Below, piece by piece: positions 8,746-19,363 of a stretch of DNA of 64,000 nt. Under the pieces are notes generated by a model. It had not been told where the DNA came from. It saw only the letters and a list, made by a program, of their open reading frames with translations, and ran no database searches. The position numbers and the translations under genes are program-made. The DNA is from Bacteroides acidifaciens. GTDB lineage: Bacteria; Bacteroidota; Bacteroidia; Bacteroidales; Bacteroidaceae. The stretch's first letter is position 1. Each line of letters begins with the position of its first letter. The stretch lies in contig NZ_CAEUHO010000004.1 in the NCBI RefSeq assembly GCF_903181435.1, positions 248,001 through 312,000 of the forward strand, in the 5' to 3' direction.

Positions 8746-11700
8746 ATGAAAAAGAAGCATTATCTATTATTTTTATTGGCTTTGCTCTTTTTACTGACAG
8801 ATGTGGTGTGGGCACAAACATCTGTTACGGTAAGTGGAGTAGTGATCGATGAGAATGGAGAAACCCTTCCGGGTGTTTCCGTCGTCGAAGTAGGTACAAC
8901 AAACGGTGTCCTGACAGACCTGAACGGACACTACACCTTAAAAACAACTTCTGCCAAACCTTCCGTTTCTTTCAGTTACATTGGTTATCAGACCACCACG
9001 CTTCCCCTGAACGGGCGTACGAAACTTGATGTACAGATGAAAGTGGAGACGAAAGTGCTGGATGAAGTAGTGGTAGTGGGCTACGGTGTACAGAAGAAAG
9101 TGAACCTGACCGGCTCCGTGACTTCCATCAACTTTGCCGACCAGACGGAAGGACGACCCATCATGAGTGTTTCTTCCGCCCTTTCGGGACTCGCCGCCGG
9201 TATGAACGTCACACAAGCTTCGGGACAACCCGGCTCGGACGGTGCCACCATCCGCGTCCGCGGTAACGGTACGTTCAATACCAACTCCCCATTGGTCCTG
9301 GTGGACGGTATCGAATGGAGCATGGACAATGTGAACCCCAACGACATCGAAAGCATCTCCGTACTGAAAGACGCTGCCTCCACAGCTATTTACGGTACGC
9401 GCGCCGCCAACGGAGTCATCCTTATCACCACCAAAAACGGGAAAGGCAAACCGCAAATCTCCTATTCTTATTCGGGAGTCGTGCAGATGCCCTACAACAA
9501 CCTCTCTTTCGTAAGCGACTATGCCCGTTATATGGGACTGGTGAACGAAGCTTGCGACAATGTGAATACCAAAGGCATCTTCTCGCAGGAAAGCATCGAC
9601 CGCTGGAGGGCTGCTTCTGCCGATCCGAACGGGCTGAACGAGTACGGAGTACCCAATTACGTGGCTTATCCCAACACCGATTGGTTCGACGAAGTATTCG
9701 ACACCGGATATTCGCAAGAGCACAACCTGTCTGTCTCCGGCAGTTCGGAGAAAGTGAAATACATGCTTTCTTTGGGCTATCTTGACAATCAGGGAGTCAT
9801 GAACCGCTGGAACCTCGACTCAAGTACGCAGAAAATCAATTTCCGTACCAACCTGGAAGCCAAGATAGTGAAATGGATGACCGTCGGCACCCGTCTCTAC
9901 GGGCAAAAGCAAGATTACGGGATGGCTAATATCAGCAACGGATTCAAGTATCTCTATCAGACCACTCCGGGTGTATACCCCGGCGAACCTAACTACTGGG
10001 GACGTGCCGCACTGGCCAGCGAAGAATCTTCCAATGCCAATAATATCTTCGGTCAGATGGCAGGAGCCACCGGTTTCAATACCGTCTGGCGTCTCAACGC
10101 ATCAGTCTACGGAATTATCACTCCCTATAAAGGGCTCAACATTGAAGGTACATTCAACTATTCACCGACATTCACCGACAAGTCTTCTTATAGCCGCCAG
10201 AATGGTTATTGGGACTACGTCACCGACCAGCGTGTCAGCGAAAGCGCGTTGGAGAACGCTTCCATCACCAATACGAGCGCACGCACCTGGCGTCAGAGTG
10301 CCGAAATACTGGTACGCTACAATACAACCATCAAGAAAGACCACGACCTGGGCGCACTGCTCGGATATTCCGCACAGGAATATTACAGCAAGAGCTTTGC
10401 TGTTTCTCGTAAAGGCGCTACGGACTGGACGCTGAACGAATTAAGCACTTACGAGACGCTCGTCAGATCTTCCAGCTCGGCACCCGCCAAATGGGGATTG
10501 CTCTCTTATTTCGGCCGTGTCAACTACGGATATAAAGGGCGTTATCTCTTCGAAGCCAACCTTCGTGCCGATGCCTCCTCCCGTTTCGGTGTGAACCAGC
10601 GTTGGGGATATTTCCCCTCGTTCTCCGGTGGATGGCGTATCTCGGAAGAATCGTTCATGCAGGGAGCATCGGACTATCTCTCTAACCTGAAACTTCGTGT
10701 TTCCTGGGGAAAGACAGGTAACAACTCTACGGGCAACTACGACTGGCAGGCAAACTACGCCACAGGCAATGTCGTAATCGACGGTGAAGGAACCAAAGGA
10801 CTGGTACGCAAGAAACTAAGCAATGACAAGCTGCACTGGGAAAGTACCGCTACCACCGACATCGGACTTGATTTCGGCTTTTTCAACAACCGTTTGACGG
10901 GTGAGATAGACTATTATAATAAGTATACTTCGGACATTCTCTACCATCCCGAACTCTATCTTTCGATGGGTGTCGTAGGCTCTGCTCCCGAGAATCTGGG
11001 TGAAGTGCGCAACCGTGGTGTTGAATTTACCCTCAACTGGAACGACCGCATCGGAAAAGATTTCGAATACCGGGTGGGTATGAATTTCTCTTTCAACGCC
11101 AACAAAGTAATGAAGTTCAAAGGCGAACTCCAGAAATACTGGACGTATGATGCGCAGGGAAACAAAGTGAGCTATGTCAATAACTTCAGTGATGTCTCCG
11201 AATCCGGTTTCGGAGGTTACATCTGCGAAGGCCGCCAACTTGGGGAAACCTATATGTATAAGGTGTACAGAGGTTCCGGCGAAGGCTATACCGGAGGTGC
11301 GGTGGATATCCACGCGGGGCCGAAGGACGGAATGATACGTACAAAAGAAGATATGGTATGGGTGCAGGCTATGATTGACTCCGGTTATTCGTTCGGAGGA
11401 ATGAAGACAGTTGCCAAAGACCAGCTTTGGTATGGTGACATACTCTATGCCGACAGCAACGGTGATATGAACTACGGCGATACCAACGACCGGGATTTCT
11501 CCGGACACACCAGTGTCCCGAAATTCAACCTGGGTTTCAACTGTGCTTTCTCTTACAAGAATATTGATTTCTCCATGTTATGGTCGGGAGCTTTCGGGCA
11601 TTACCTCAACTGGAATACGGATTACTACAACTCGACACTGGTCAGCCACGGATATGGCATTATCGAGCATATCGCCGATAACCATTACTTCTTCGATCCT

Positions 11701-12018
11701 TCCAACCCGGACGATCCGCGCACCAACCAGTGGGGCAAATATCCCCGCCTGACATACGGTACTACCTATAATAACAGAATCCAGAGCGACTGGAACGAAT
11801 ATAAGGGCGACTACTTCAAGTTGAAGAATATCCAGATTGGCTATACGTTGCCGCAACGGATTTCCAGCAAGTTCTTTGTTAATAAGCTCCGTGCTTTTGT
11901 GTCGATGGACAATATCCTGACGATCACCAGTTATCCGGGACTCGATCCGGAAATAGGAACTGCCATCGGTTATCCGTTGATGCGTCAGATCTCTTTTGGC
12001 GGACAGATTACCTTTTAA
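8746..12018 (+). CDS. SusC/RagA-family TonB-dependent outer-membrane transporter
   Basis: 1090 residues. Signal peptide 1-24 (ends VVWAQ), a carboxypeptidase-D-like regulatory domain (GVVIDENGETLPGVSVVEV), the TonB-box/plug boundary DEVVVVGYG near residue 105, plug domain, and a barrel that ends in the C-terminal aromatic residue typical of outer-membrane proteins (SFGGQITF). There is no STN domain, unlike the other SusC in this window, which fits control by the hybrid regulator and not by a FecR/sigma pair. It imports oligosaccharides together with the SusD encoded 31 bp downstream. A candidate -7 box with one mismatch (tttctttg, 8692-8699) lies in the divergent region; the -33 box is not clear. 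Confidence 0.96.
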   Translation: MKKKHYLLFLLALLFLLTDVVWAQTSVTVSGVVIDENGETLPGVSVVEVGTTNGVLTDLNGHYTLKTTSAKPSVSFSYIGYQTTTLPLNGRTKLDVQMKVETKVLDEVVVVGYGVQKKVNLTGSVTSINFADQTEGRPIMSVSSALSGLAAGMNVTQASGQPGSDGATIRVRGNGTFNTNSPLVLVDGIEWSMDNVNPNDIESISVLKDAASTAIYGTRAANGVILITTKNGKGKPQISYSYSGVVQMPYNNLSFVSDYARYMGLVNEACDNVNTKGIFSQESIDRWRAASADPNGLNEYGVPNYVAYPNTDWFDEVFDTGYSQEHNLSVSGSSEKVKYMLSLGYLDNQGVMNRWNLDSSTQKINFRTNLEAKIVKWMTVGTRLYGQKQDYGMANISNGFKYLYQTTPGVYPGEPNYWGRAALASEESSNANNIFGQMAGATGFNTVWRLNASVYGIITPYKGLNIEGTFNYSPTFTDKSSYSRQNGYWDYVTDQRVSESALENASITNTSARTWRQSAEILVRYNTTIKKDHDLGALLGYSAQEYYSKSFAVSRKGATDWTLNELSTYETLVRSSSSAPAKWGLLSYFGRVNYGYKGRYLFEANLRADASSRFGVNQRWGYFPSFSGGWRISEESFMQGASDYLSNLKLRVSWGKTGNNSTGNYDWQANYATGNVVIDGEGTKGLVRKKLSNDKLHWESTATTDIGLDFGFFNNRLTGEIDYYNKYTSDILYHPELYLSMGVVGSAPENLGEVRNRGVEFTLNWNDRIGKDFEYRVGMNFSFNANKVMKFKGELQKYWTYDAQGNKVSYVNNFSDVSESGFGGYICEGRQLGETYMYKVYRGSGEGYTGGAVDIHAGPKDGMIRTKEDMVWVQAMIDSGYSFGGMKTVAKDQLWYGDILYADSNGDMNYGDTNDRDFSGHTSVPKFNLGFNCAFSYKNIDFSMLWSGAFGHYLNWNTDYYNSTLVSHGYGIIEHIADNHYFFDPSNPDDPRTNQWGKYPRLTYGTTYNNRIQSDWNEYKGDYFKLKNIQIGYTLPQRISSKFFVNKLRAFVSMDNILTITSYPGLDPEIGTAIGYPLMRQISFGGQITF

Positions 12019-12049
12019 TGATGTAGAACTAAAAAAAACAGAATCTGAT

Positions 12050-13861
12050 ATGAAAAAGATATTAATGATTTTAACGATGGCGCTGGCGGCTACCTCCTGC
12101 ATGGATATTCTCGATGTGGCTCCGGAAGACCAGATTGCAAGTGAAAACATGTGGACCACGGAGGAGCTTGCCGACAAGGGAATGGCAGGACTCTACTTCC
12201 CGTTCTATGCCACCCAACTCTCCTCTACCCAGCTTCGCCGTGCCGACGGACTGAACCGTCAGGGAATCGAAGCTATGAGCTTTGCAACCGATTATTATTC
12301 CAACAACTATCCGGTGGAACTGCTTTCGCTGGCCACCAAGCCTGCCAATGACTTTCAGGTGTGGTATGAATGGAAGTTCTGTTACACCATTATCCATGCG
12401 TGTAACGATGCGATTGCCAATCTGCATAAAGCGGATATGAGTGCTAATAAACTGGCGCGTTACCAATGCGAAGCCCGTTTCCTCCGTGCTTGGGCGTACA
12501 ATCGTCTGAATATGCTTTATCAGGGTGTTCCCGTTTATCTGGAACCTATCAATAACGAAGACTGTACCCGTGGCCAATCTTCGGTGGATGAGGTATGGCA
12601 AGTGATTCTGGATGATTTGACGTATTGCATCAACAATCCCGACTTCCCCAATAACACGCTGAATGAAAACTACGGCCGTCCTTCTAAAGGTGCCGCTTAT
12701 GCCCTACGTGGTATGGTATATATGTGGAAGAAGCAATACAAGGAAGCAGGCAACGATTTCAAAGAAGTGGAAACGTGTGGTTATGGCTTGTGGACAGGCG
12801 AATATGCCGATTTCTTCAAATATGAAAACGAAAAGGATAAAGAAATGATCTTCTCGCTCCAGTTCAGCGAAGAAACCGGTTATTGTGATAACATTCAGCA
12901 AATGACCGGTGCCCGCGATACGTATGATGGCTGGACGGAAATAAAACCTTCCGCAGACTTTGTGGACTACTATAAGAACGCAGACGGATCGGACTTCAAA
13001 TGGTCGGAAGTAGACGGCTTACAAGACTGGGACTTGCTGACTCCGAAACAGCGTGAAATCTTCTTCTGCCGTGACGGACTGGAATCCATGTCCTCACAAA
13101 AGAATGCGCTTATCAAACGGGTAGGCGAAGATATCTATCAGAAATATTACCTGAACAGCGGTAATGAAGCCCGCATCAAAAAGGCGTATGACAGTCGTGA
13201 CCCGCGTCTGCAACAGACCGTCGTCACTCCTTATGTGCCAGTGGACTGCTACAAACCTAATTACGCAGGAGATGCCAACCAGATCGGTAAACAACTCCGT
13301 TGGCCGTTGAAGGAGCAGGGCACGAATGGTGGAGACTTCTGGCTCGATAAACGTACTTCTGCTTTCTACTGCTATCGCAAGTACAATGAGTTTGAGAAAG
13401 ACCGTTTGATTAGCCGGAGCCGTTGCCATACCGACTGGCCGTTGATTCGCTATACCGATGTACTGTTGCAGTATGCCGAAGCATTGGCGCAGACCGATCA
13501 GACGGGAGAAGCCATCCGCCTGGTGAATAAAGTACGTACCCGTGCCCACATGCCTGCGTTGACAGAGGGCGGAAGCGGCCCGTGCGCAGTGAACGGAAAG
13601 GAAGACATGCTCGAAAGGATACGTTATGAACGTCGCGTGGAATTCTGTCTGGAAGGAATCAACTTCTTCGATGAAGTACGTTGGGGAACCTACAAAGAAA
13701 CCAAATTCCAGGGAAAAGATGTGAATGGCGGCAAGTCCTGGTGGGGCGAACTGGTAGAGTATAACTGGTATTACACCAATTACATGTGGCCATGGACTGC
13801 TCCTATCTCTGAAACGCAAAAGAACCCGAACCTGACTAAACGAAGCGGTTGGGCGTATTAA
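12050..13861 (+). CDS. SusD/RagB-family surface glycan-binding lipoprotein
   Basis: 603 residues from ATG 12050. I chose this start because it gives a lipoprotein signal (MKKILMILTMALAATSC, lipobox ATSC); an earlier in-frame ATG at 11996 lies inside susC. SusD-type features: TPR-rich N-terminal half, ARFLRAWAYNRLNMLYQGVP segment, and a C-terminal RYERRVEFCLEGINFFDEVRWG block typical of the family. It is the lid on the SusC barrel and binds the glycan at the cell surface. It starts 31 bp after susC and is followed by the first lyase after 20 bp, which indicates one operon. Confidence 0.95.
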   Translation: MKKILMILTMALAATSCMDILDVAPEDQIASENMWTTEELADKGMAGLYFPFYATQLSSTQLRRADGLNRQGIEAMSFATDYYSNNYPVELLSLATKPANDFQVWYEWKFCYTIIHACNDAIANLHKADMSANKLARYQCEARFLRAWAYNRLNMLYQGVPVYLEPINNEDCTRGQSSVDEVWQVILDDLTYCINNPDFPNNTLNENYGRPSKGAAYALRGMVYMWKKQYKEAGNDFKEVETCGYGLWTGEYADFFKYENEKDKEMIFSLQFSEETGYCDNIQQMTGARDTYDGWTEIKPSADFVDYYKNADGSDFKWSEVDGLQDWDLLTPKQREIFFCRDGLESMSSQKNALIKRVGEDIYQKYYLNSGNEARIKKAYDSRDPRLQQTVVTPYVPVDCYKPNYAGDANQIGKQLRWPLKEQGTNGGDFWLDKRTSAFYCYRKYNEFEKDRLISRSRCHTDWPLIRYTDVLLQYAEALAQTDQTGEAIRLVNKVRTRAHMPALTEGGSGPCAVNGKEDMLERIRYERRVEFCLEGINFFDEVRWGTYKETKFQGKDVNGGKSWWGELVEYNWYYTNYMWPWTAPISETQKNPNLTKRSGWAY

Positions 13862-13881
13862 TCATAAAGATTTGAATAAGG

Positions 13882-15696
13882 ATGAAGAAAATACTTTTAC
13901 TATTACTCATTTTTGTATCCGGTTGCGCGGGTGCAGTTGCGCAACAGTTTGATTATGGCAAGATAGCGCCTCATCCCCGGTTGTTATTGCCGGCGGGAGG
14001 AGAAGAAGCCATCAGGAAAGCTATTGCGGAGTATCCCCCGTTGGCCACTGTTCACCAGCGTATCATGGAACATTGTGACCGGACACTTACGGAACCACCT
14101 GTGGAACGTATCAAAGAGGGGAAACGCCTGCTGGCGATTTCGCGCATCGCGCTGAAGCGTATCTACTACCTGTCTTACGCTTACCGTATGACGGGAGAAC
14201 GGAAATACGCTCTCCGTGCAGAACAGGAGATGCTGGCCGTCAGTCGTTTCACCGACTGGAACCCCACTCATTTCCTGGATGTGGGTGAGATGGTAATGGC
14301 ATTGGCTATCGGTTATGACTGGCTGTATGACTCTTTGCAGCCCGACACCCGCCGGGTGGTGCGCGAAGCAATCATCGCGAAAGGGTTCGACGCGGCAAAG
14401 AACACCCGTCATGCCTGGTTCTATACAGCTAAGAACAACTGGAATTCCGTATGTAATAGTGGATTGGCGTATGGCGCGCTGGCTCTTTTTGAAGAGATTC
14501 CGGAAGTATCGAAAGGCATCATAGAGAAATGCATGGAGACAAATCCGAAAGCGATGGTAGGTTATGGTCCCGACGGAGGTTATCCCGAAGGATTCGGATA
14601 TTGGGGGTACGGGACAAGTTTTCAGGTAATGCTCATTGCTGCGCTCGAAAGTGCTTTCGGCACAGACAATGGGCTCTCCCAAGCCCCCGGCTTCATGGAG
14701 TCTGCCCGTTTCATGCAGTATATGACGGCTCCGGGCGGAGACTGTTTCTGTTTCTCGGATTCTCCGGTAGAGGCGGAGTGCAACATGATGATGTTCTGGT
14801 TTGCAGGCAAAGCGAAAGACCTTTCCCTGTTGTGGATTGAACGTCAGTATCTCGACCGGCTGGATATGCCGTTTGCCGAAGACCGTTTACTGCCCAGCCT
14901 GATGGTGTTCTGTTCGCAACTCGATTTGAAGCATATCGGCAAGCCGAAGAAAAACTTCTGGTTCAGTCGCGGAGATACGCCTGTGTTTATCTACCGTGGC
15001 GGATGGGACAGCAAGAAAGATACCTATCTGGGAGTGAAAGGCGGTTCGCCTTCTACCTCTCATGCACACATGGATGCCGGTTCGTTTATCTTCGAGAGAG
15101 ACGGGGTGCGTTGGGCGATGGACTTGGGTATGCAGAGTTACATCACGCTTGAAAGTAAGGGAGTAGACCTGTGGAATATGTCGCAGAACGGACAACGCTG
15201 GGAAGTATTCCGACTAAGCAATATCGCTCACAACACCCTGACGATTAACGGCGAACGCCATTTGGTAAAGAGTAATGCTCCGATCACCCGTACTTTCGAG
15301 TCGAAGAAACAGAAAGGGGCGGAAGTAGACCTGTCGAGTGTGTTTGCCAACAGCGTAAAGAAAGCCGTCCGCACCGTGATATTGGATAAGAAAGACCATC
15401 TGGAAGTAACCGACCGGTTGCAGACGGGGGACAAGGAAGCTACCGTATCCTGGATAATGGTCACTCCGGCGGAAGCCAAAATTACAGGCAAGAACCGGAT
15501 GGAATTAACCAAAGACGGACAACGGATGCTATTGACGGTAGATGCCGATACGGAAGTAGAAATGAAAACCTGGTCGAACGTGCCCCCGCATGAATATGAT
15601 TTCCGCAATCCGGGAACCATCCGCGTTGGCTTTGAGACGGTGATTCCTGCCAATCGTGCCTCGCAACTGAAAGTACGACTTATTCCTTTGAAGTAG
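13882..15696 (+). CDS. Heparinase II/III-fold polysaccharide lyase (first of two)
   Basis: 604 residues with an export signal; VSGC could be a lipobox, or cleavage could follow AVA. The N-terminal part is an alpha/alpha toroid (NNWNSVCNSG near 186, GYWGYGTSF near 241) and the C-terminal part a beta-sandwich containing STSHAHMDAGSF near 394. In characterised heparinase II/III enzymes the corresponding Asn/His, Tyr and His residues perform beta-elimination next to a uronic acid. This predicts cleavage of a uronate-containing polysaccharide, giving an unsaturated end that the GH88 encoded two genes downstream can remove. Exact lyase family and substrate cannot be told from the sequence alone. 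Confidence 0.85.
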   Translation: MKKILLLLLIFVSGCAGAVAQQFDYGKIAPHPRLLLPAGGEEAIRKAIAEYPPLATVHQRIMEHCDRTLTEPPVERIKEGKRLLAISRIALKRIYYLSYAYRMTGERKYALRAEQEMLAVSRFTDWNPTHFLDVGEMVMALAIGYDWLYDSLQPDTRRVVREAIIAKGFDAAKNTRHAWFYTAKNNWNSVCNSGLAYGALALFEEIPEVSKGIIEKCMETNPKAMVGYGPDGGYPEGFGYWGYGTSFQVMLIAALESAFGTDNGLSQAPGFMESARFMQYMTAPGGDCFCFSDSPVEAECNMMMFWFAGKAKDLSLLWIERQYLDRLDMPFAEDRLLPSLMVFCSQLDLKHIGKPKKNFWFSRGDTPVFIYRGGWDSKKDTYLGVKGGSPSTSHAHMDAGSFIFERDGVRWAMDLGMQSYITLESKGVDLWNMSQNGQRWEVFRLSNIAHNTLTINGERHLVKSNAPITRTFESKKQKGAEVDLSSVFANSVKKAVRTVILDKKDHLEVTDRLQTGDKEATVSWIMVTPAEAKITGKNRMELTKDGQRMLLTVDADTEVEMKTWSNVPPHEYDFRNPGTIRVGFETVIPANRASQLKVRLIPLK

Positions 15697-15720
15697 TAAT
15701 ACAAATAAATTCATTGAACC

Positions 15721-17652
15721 ATGAAAACGATTCTTTTTAAAACAATCATCATAGCTTTCTTTGTAGGAACAGCCGTTAGTTGTTCCGATGAAGATGAGAA
15801 CAGATTCCGTCCGGGATCTACCCATGAGAAACCGAATCCCACGGAGCCGGAGGGCGGATTGGATTATTCCAAACTGACCGCGGACAATCATCCCCGCCTG
15901 TTGATGAACGCCGAGGCCTTCACTGCGTTGAAAGCCAAAGTGGATGCTAATTCGAGTGCCAATCTGACCTTGCTCCATAATACCATTATGGGGGTATGCA
16001 ACAGCAAAGGGATGAACGCCACGGCACTGACTTATAAATTGGATGCCAGCAACAAACGTATCCTCGATGTATCCCGCGACGCGTTGCTGCGTATTTTCAC
16101 CTGTGCTTATGCCTACCGGATGACCGGCGATGCCAAATACCTGACTAAAGCGGAGACGGATATGAACGCTGTCTGCAACTTTCCCGACTGGAACTCGAAA
16201 CGCCACTTTCTCGATGTGGGCGAAATGGCTACGGCTGTTGCATTCGGCTACGACTGGCTCTACAACGAACTAAGCGCAGCCACCCGTACAAAAGCGGCCA
16301 ACGCACTGTTGAAGTTTGCCTTCCAACAGGCACAGAACAAGAACTGGAACCTCAACTTCTACGAAGCCACCAACAACTGGAACCAGGTTTGTAATGGTGG
16401 ACTGGTCTGTGCGGCACTGGCTTCTTATGAAAACAATCCTTCCGAAGCAAAGGACATGATTGAAAAAGCATTGGAATCCAACAAACCTGCATTGGAAGTG
16501 ATGTATTCTCCCGACGGCAACTATCCGGAGGGCAGCGGTTACTGGTGTTACGGCACGCTCTATCAGGTATTGATGCTTGCCGCCCTTAACAGTACGCTCG
16601 GCACGGATAACGGGCTTTCTGATACACCGGGATTCTCCAAGACGGCAGAGTATATGCTGTATATGACAGGCTTGAACAGTAAGTTCTTTAATTATTCCGA
16701 CTGTGCTCCCTCCTCTACTGCGGCATTGGCTTCGTGGTGGTTTGCCGATAAATACAGTAATCCGTCCTTATTATATAATGAGCTTAAAATGCTGAAGAAC
16801 GGTGAATATGCTTCCTGTGCCGAAAACCGCCTGTTGCCGATGATTATGGCGTTTGCCAATAATCTGAATCTGGACGCGATCTCCGCTCCTTCCAATAAAC
16901 TATGGAGTGGAAAAGGGGAAACGCCCGTGGTGATGGTACATACCGACTGGACGTACACCGATACGGATAAATACCTCGGAATCAAAGGCGGCAAGGCAGG
17001 TTCGAGCCACGGACACATGGATGCCGGTTCGTTTGTGTACGACGCGTATGGAGTGCGCTGGTCAATGGATTTCGGTCTGCAAAGTTATACAACGCTCGAG
17101 TCGAAATTGGTAGCTTTGGGTGGTAATCTTTGGGATATGGGACAGAACTCGATGCGTTGGGATGTATTCCGCCTGAATAACTTGAATCATAGCACGATTT
17201 CAATCAACGACGCCCGTCACCGGGTAAATGGGGCGGCTACACTGACTACTACCATCAATACCGCTACGGAGCTGGGAGCCACTTTCGATCTGACTGAAGT
17301 AGTGTCCGATCAGGCGGCGTCCGCTACCCGTACCGTGAAAATCGTGAATGATAAAGATTTAGTAGTCATGGATGAGATAAAGGCGAGAACGGATAAATCC
17401 GCTAAAGTGCGCTGGTGTATGGTGACGCCTGCCGTTCCGACGGTGGAAAGTAACCGCATCGTACTAACGAACGGAAGCAAAGTGATGTATCTCACAGCCA
17501 GCGGAAGCGTGAAGCCTACCTACAAGCAATGGAGTACTACCAGCGAGAACTCTTACGACCAGGCTAATCCGGGCACCTATATGGTCGGCTTTGAAGCAAC
17601 GGTCACCGCCAATCAGACCGCCACATTTACCACAACCCTGTCCCCTAAATAA
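15721..17652 (+). CDS. Heparinase II/III-fold polysaccharide lyase, lipoprotein (second of two)
   Basis: 643 residues. Lipoprotein signal MKTILFKTIIIAFFVGTAVSC followed by the acidic linker SDEDEN, which suggests surface display. It is a paralogue of the preceding gene: RLLMNAEAF, the DVGEMATAVAFGYDWLYNEL helix pair, NNWNQVCNGG near 218, GYWCYGTLY near 273 and SSHGHMDAGSF near 428 all align. The likely division of labour is a surface endo-lyase (this one) and a periplasmic lyase (the previous one), as in other Bacteroides glycan loci; this is inference. It lies 24 bp after its paralogue and 5 bp before the GH88 gene. Confidence 0.86.
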   Translation: MKTILFKTIIIAFFVGTAVSCSDEDENRFRPGSTHEKPNPTEPEGGLDYSKLTADNHPRLLMNAEAFTALKAKVDANSSANLTLLHNTIMGVCNSKGMNATALTYKLDASNKRILDVSRDALLRIFTCAYAYRMTGDAKYLTKAETDMNAVCNFPDWNSKRHFLDVGEMATAVAFGYDWLYNELSAATRTKAANALLKFAFQQAQNKNWNLNFYEATNNWNQVCNGGLVCAALASYENNPSEAKDMIEKALESNKPALEVMYSPDGNYPEGSGYWCYGTLYQVLMLAALNSTLGTDNGLSDTPGFSKTAEYMLYMTGLNSKFFNYSDCAPSSTAALASWWFADKYSNPSLLYNELKMLKNGEYASCAENRLLPMIMAFANNLNLDAISAPSNKLWSGKGETPVVMVHTDWTYTDTDKYLGIKGGKAGSSHGHMDAGSFVYDAYGVRWSMDFGLQSYTTLESKLVALGGNLWDMGQNSMRWDVFRLNNLNHSTISINDARHRVNGAATLTTTINTATELGATFDLTEVVSDQAASATRTVKIVNDKDLVVMDEIKARTDKSAKVRWCMVTPAVPTVESNRIVLTNGSKVMYLTASGSVKPTYKQWSTTSENSYDQANPGTYMVGFEATVTANQTATFTTTLSPK

Positions 17653-17657
17653 AAAGA

Positions 17658-18845
17658 ATGGAACGTATGAGAATCCTATTAATATCTATACTCGGACTTT
17701 TGACATTGGCCTCCTGCACGAAGCAGGAGCCGATGGAGGCATTGATTGACCGTGTATTTGCCGTTGCGGAGCAACAATACACGACTATGGACACCCGCTT
17801 GACAGAAAAGACACTTCCCCGCACGCTCTCTGCCGACGGTGAGTTTGTTCCCTCGAATATCTATTGGTGGTGCAGCGGCTTCTATCCCGGTTCCCTCTGG
17901 TATATCTACGAATATACCCGGAAGGACGCAGTGAAAACACTGGCCGAGAAGAACACGCTGAAACTCGACTCTATACAATACGTGACCAAGGACCACGATG
18001 TCGGTTTCCAGTTGAATTGCAGTTACGGGAATGCTTTCCGGCTGACAGGTAATGAGGCTTATAAACAAGTGCTCTATCAGGGCGCCAAGTCCTTGTCAAC
18101 CCGCTTCAATCCTGCTGCCGGTGTGATTCGTAGCTGGGACTTTGTGCGCAAAGGCTGCGACTGGAAGTTCCCGGTGATTATTGACAATATGATGAACCTT
18201 GAACTGCTGTTGTCCATGTCGAAAGCCTATGCCGACGACTCTTTGCAGAACATTGCCTGTACGCATGCCAATACCACTATCCAGCATCACTTCCGGGATG
18301 ATTATTCCACGTATCATCTGGTGGATTATGACCCTGAAACGGGTGCAGTGCGCGGCAAGCAAACAGTGCAGGGCTTTTCGGATGATTCCTCTTGGAGTCG
18401 CGGACAGGCATGGGCCTTGTATAGCTATACGATGATGTTCCGCTTGACGGGGTATCAGAATTATCTGTTGCAAGCCGGGCATATCGCCGATATGCTGCTC
18501 CGCCGTTTGCCTGCCGACGGTATTCCTTACTGGGATTTCGACGCTCCGGTAGAAGCACAGACCTATCGGGATGCTTCCGCTGCGGCTATCATGGCCTCCG
18601 CCTTTATCGAGCTAAGCCGTTATATCCCCGGCACGGACGCCAAGGAATCTTATCTTGCCATGGCAGAAAAGCAACTCCGTACGCTTGCCTCGAAAGAGTA
18701 TCTGGCAGAACCGGGTACGAACGAATGTTTCATCCTGAAGCACAGCGTGGGTGCACTTCCTGATAAAAGCGAAGTGGATGTCCCCCTGACGTATGCCGAT
18801 TATTATTTTTTAGAAGCATTGCTGCGGTATAAGAATCTACAATAA
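17658..18845 (+). CDS. GH88 unsaturated glucuronyl/galacturonyl hydrolase
   Basis: 395 residues. Export signal with lipobox (LTLASC). Two starts are possible, ATG 17658 and ATG 17667; the second gives a more usual signal peptide (MRILLISILGLL). GH88 features: SNIYWWCSGFYPGSLWY, TKDHDVGFQ (catalytic Asp near 114), FPVIIDNMMNLELL (second Asp near 176), SSWSRGQAWALYSY, and a C-terminal YADYYFLEALLRY. The enzyme hydrates the 4,5-unsaturated uronic acid left at the non-reducing end by lyases, so it completes the pathway started by the two preceding gene products. Only 5 bp separate it from the second lyase gene. Confidence 0.93.
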   Translation: MERMRILLISILGLLTLASCTKQEPMEALIDRVFAVAEQQYTTMDTRLTEKTLPRTLSADGEFVPSNIYWWCSGFYPGSLWYIYEYTRKDAVKTLAEKNTLKLDSIQYVTKDHDVGFQLNCSYGNAFRLTGNEAYKQVLYQGAKSLSTRFNPAAGVIRSWDFVRKGCDWKFPVIIDNMMNLELLLSMSKAYADDSLQNIACTHANTTIQHHFRDDYSTYHLVDYDPETGAVRGKQTVQGFSDDSSWSRGQAWALYSYTMMFRLTGYQNYLLQAGHIADMLLRRLPADGIPYWDFDAPVEAQTYRDASAAAIMASAFIELSRYIPGTDAKESYLAMAEKQLRTLASKEYLAEPGTNECFILKHSVGALPDKSEVDVPLTYADYYFLEALLRYKNLQ

Positions 18846-18860
18846 TAAAACTAATACAAT

Positions 18861-19334
18861 ATGATTATGAAGAACTTACATATAAATATGGCATTTATCT
18901 TCGTTCTACTGCTGATAACTGCCTCCTGTTCGGACAAGGATGATTCGGCTTCGCGTGTCATTCCCACCATGAACCTGACAGTTTCGGAGATTGCGGACAA
19001 TACGGCTCTGATTACTTCCGAGCAGCAAACAGGTACTACGTTCGGAGCGAAAGTCATTGAATTCTATCCGGTGGCGGACATCGGCTTTGACTATAACATT
19101 GAAGTGAAGCTGGTAAAATTCGTAGAAGAGAACGGAGTGCCTGTATCTCTGCCCTATACGCGCAAAATCACCGAAGGATTGCGTCCGGGAGTGAATTACA
19201 TCAGTGCGATTATCGCCTATAACGCCGAAGGGCGTGCCGTGTGTTCCGCTTTCCAGACCTGGAAGGCATCGGGAACGGAAGGAATGTGGAGTGATGACAA
19301 CTCTGCCGGTGAGCTGGAAGAGAATGAGTGGTAA
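18861..19334 (+). CDS. Small lipoprotein with an FN3-like domain, possible glycan-binding accessory
   Basis: 157 residues. Lipoprotein signal ending LLITASC, then SDKDDSASRVIP. The remaining 120 residues form one beta-sandwich-like domain resembling fibronectin type III (NTALITSEQ, YTRKITEGLRPGVNYISAII). The tail is acidic (GELEENEW). I do not recognise a named family. The position, after SusD, the lyases and GH88 in the same operon (15-bp gap), suggests an extracellular lipoprotein that helps display or bind the glycan. Confidence 0.65.
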   Translation: MIMKNLHINMAFIFVLLLITASCSDKDDSASRVIPTMNLTVSEIADNTALITSEQQTGTTFGAKVIEFYPVADIGFDYNIEVKLVKFVEENGVPVSLPYTRKITEGLRPGVNYISAIIAYNAEGRAVCSAFQTWKASGTEGMWSDDNSAGELEENEW

Positions 19335-19363
19335 CAAGAAATAGTGTAACTTCAAAAGAATAC

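Noticed and set aside
8938..9723. 261-codon open frame opposite susC
   Set aside because: It lies fully inside a clear susC gene and has no supported start or motif.
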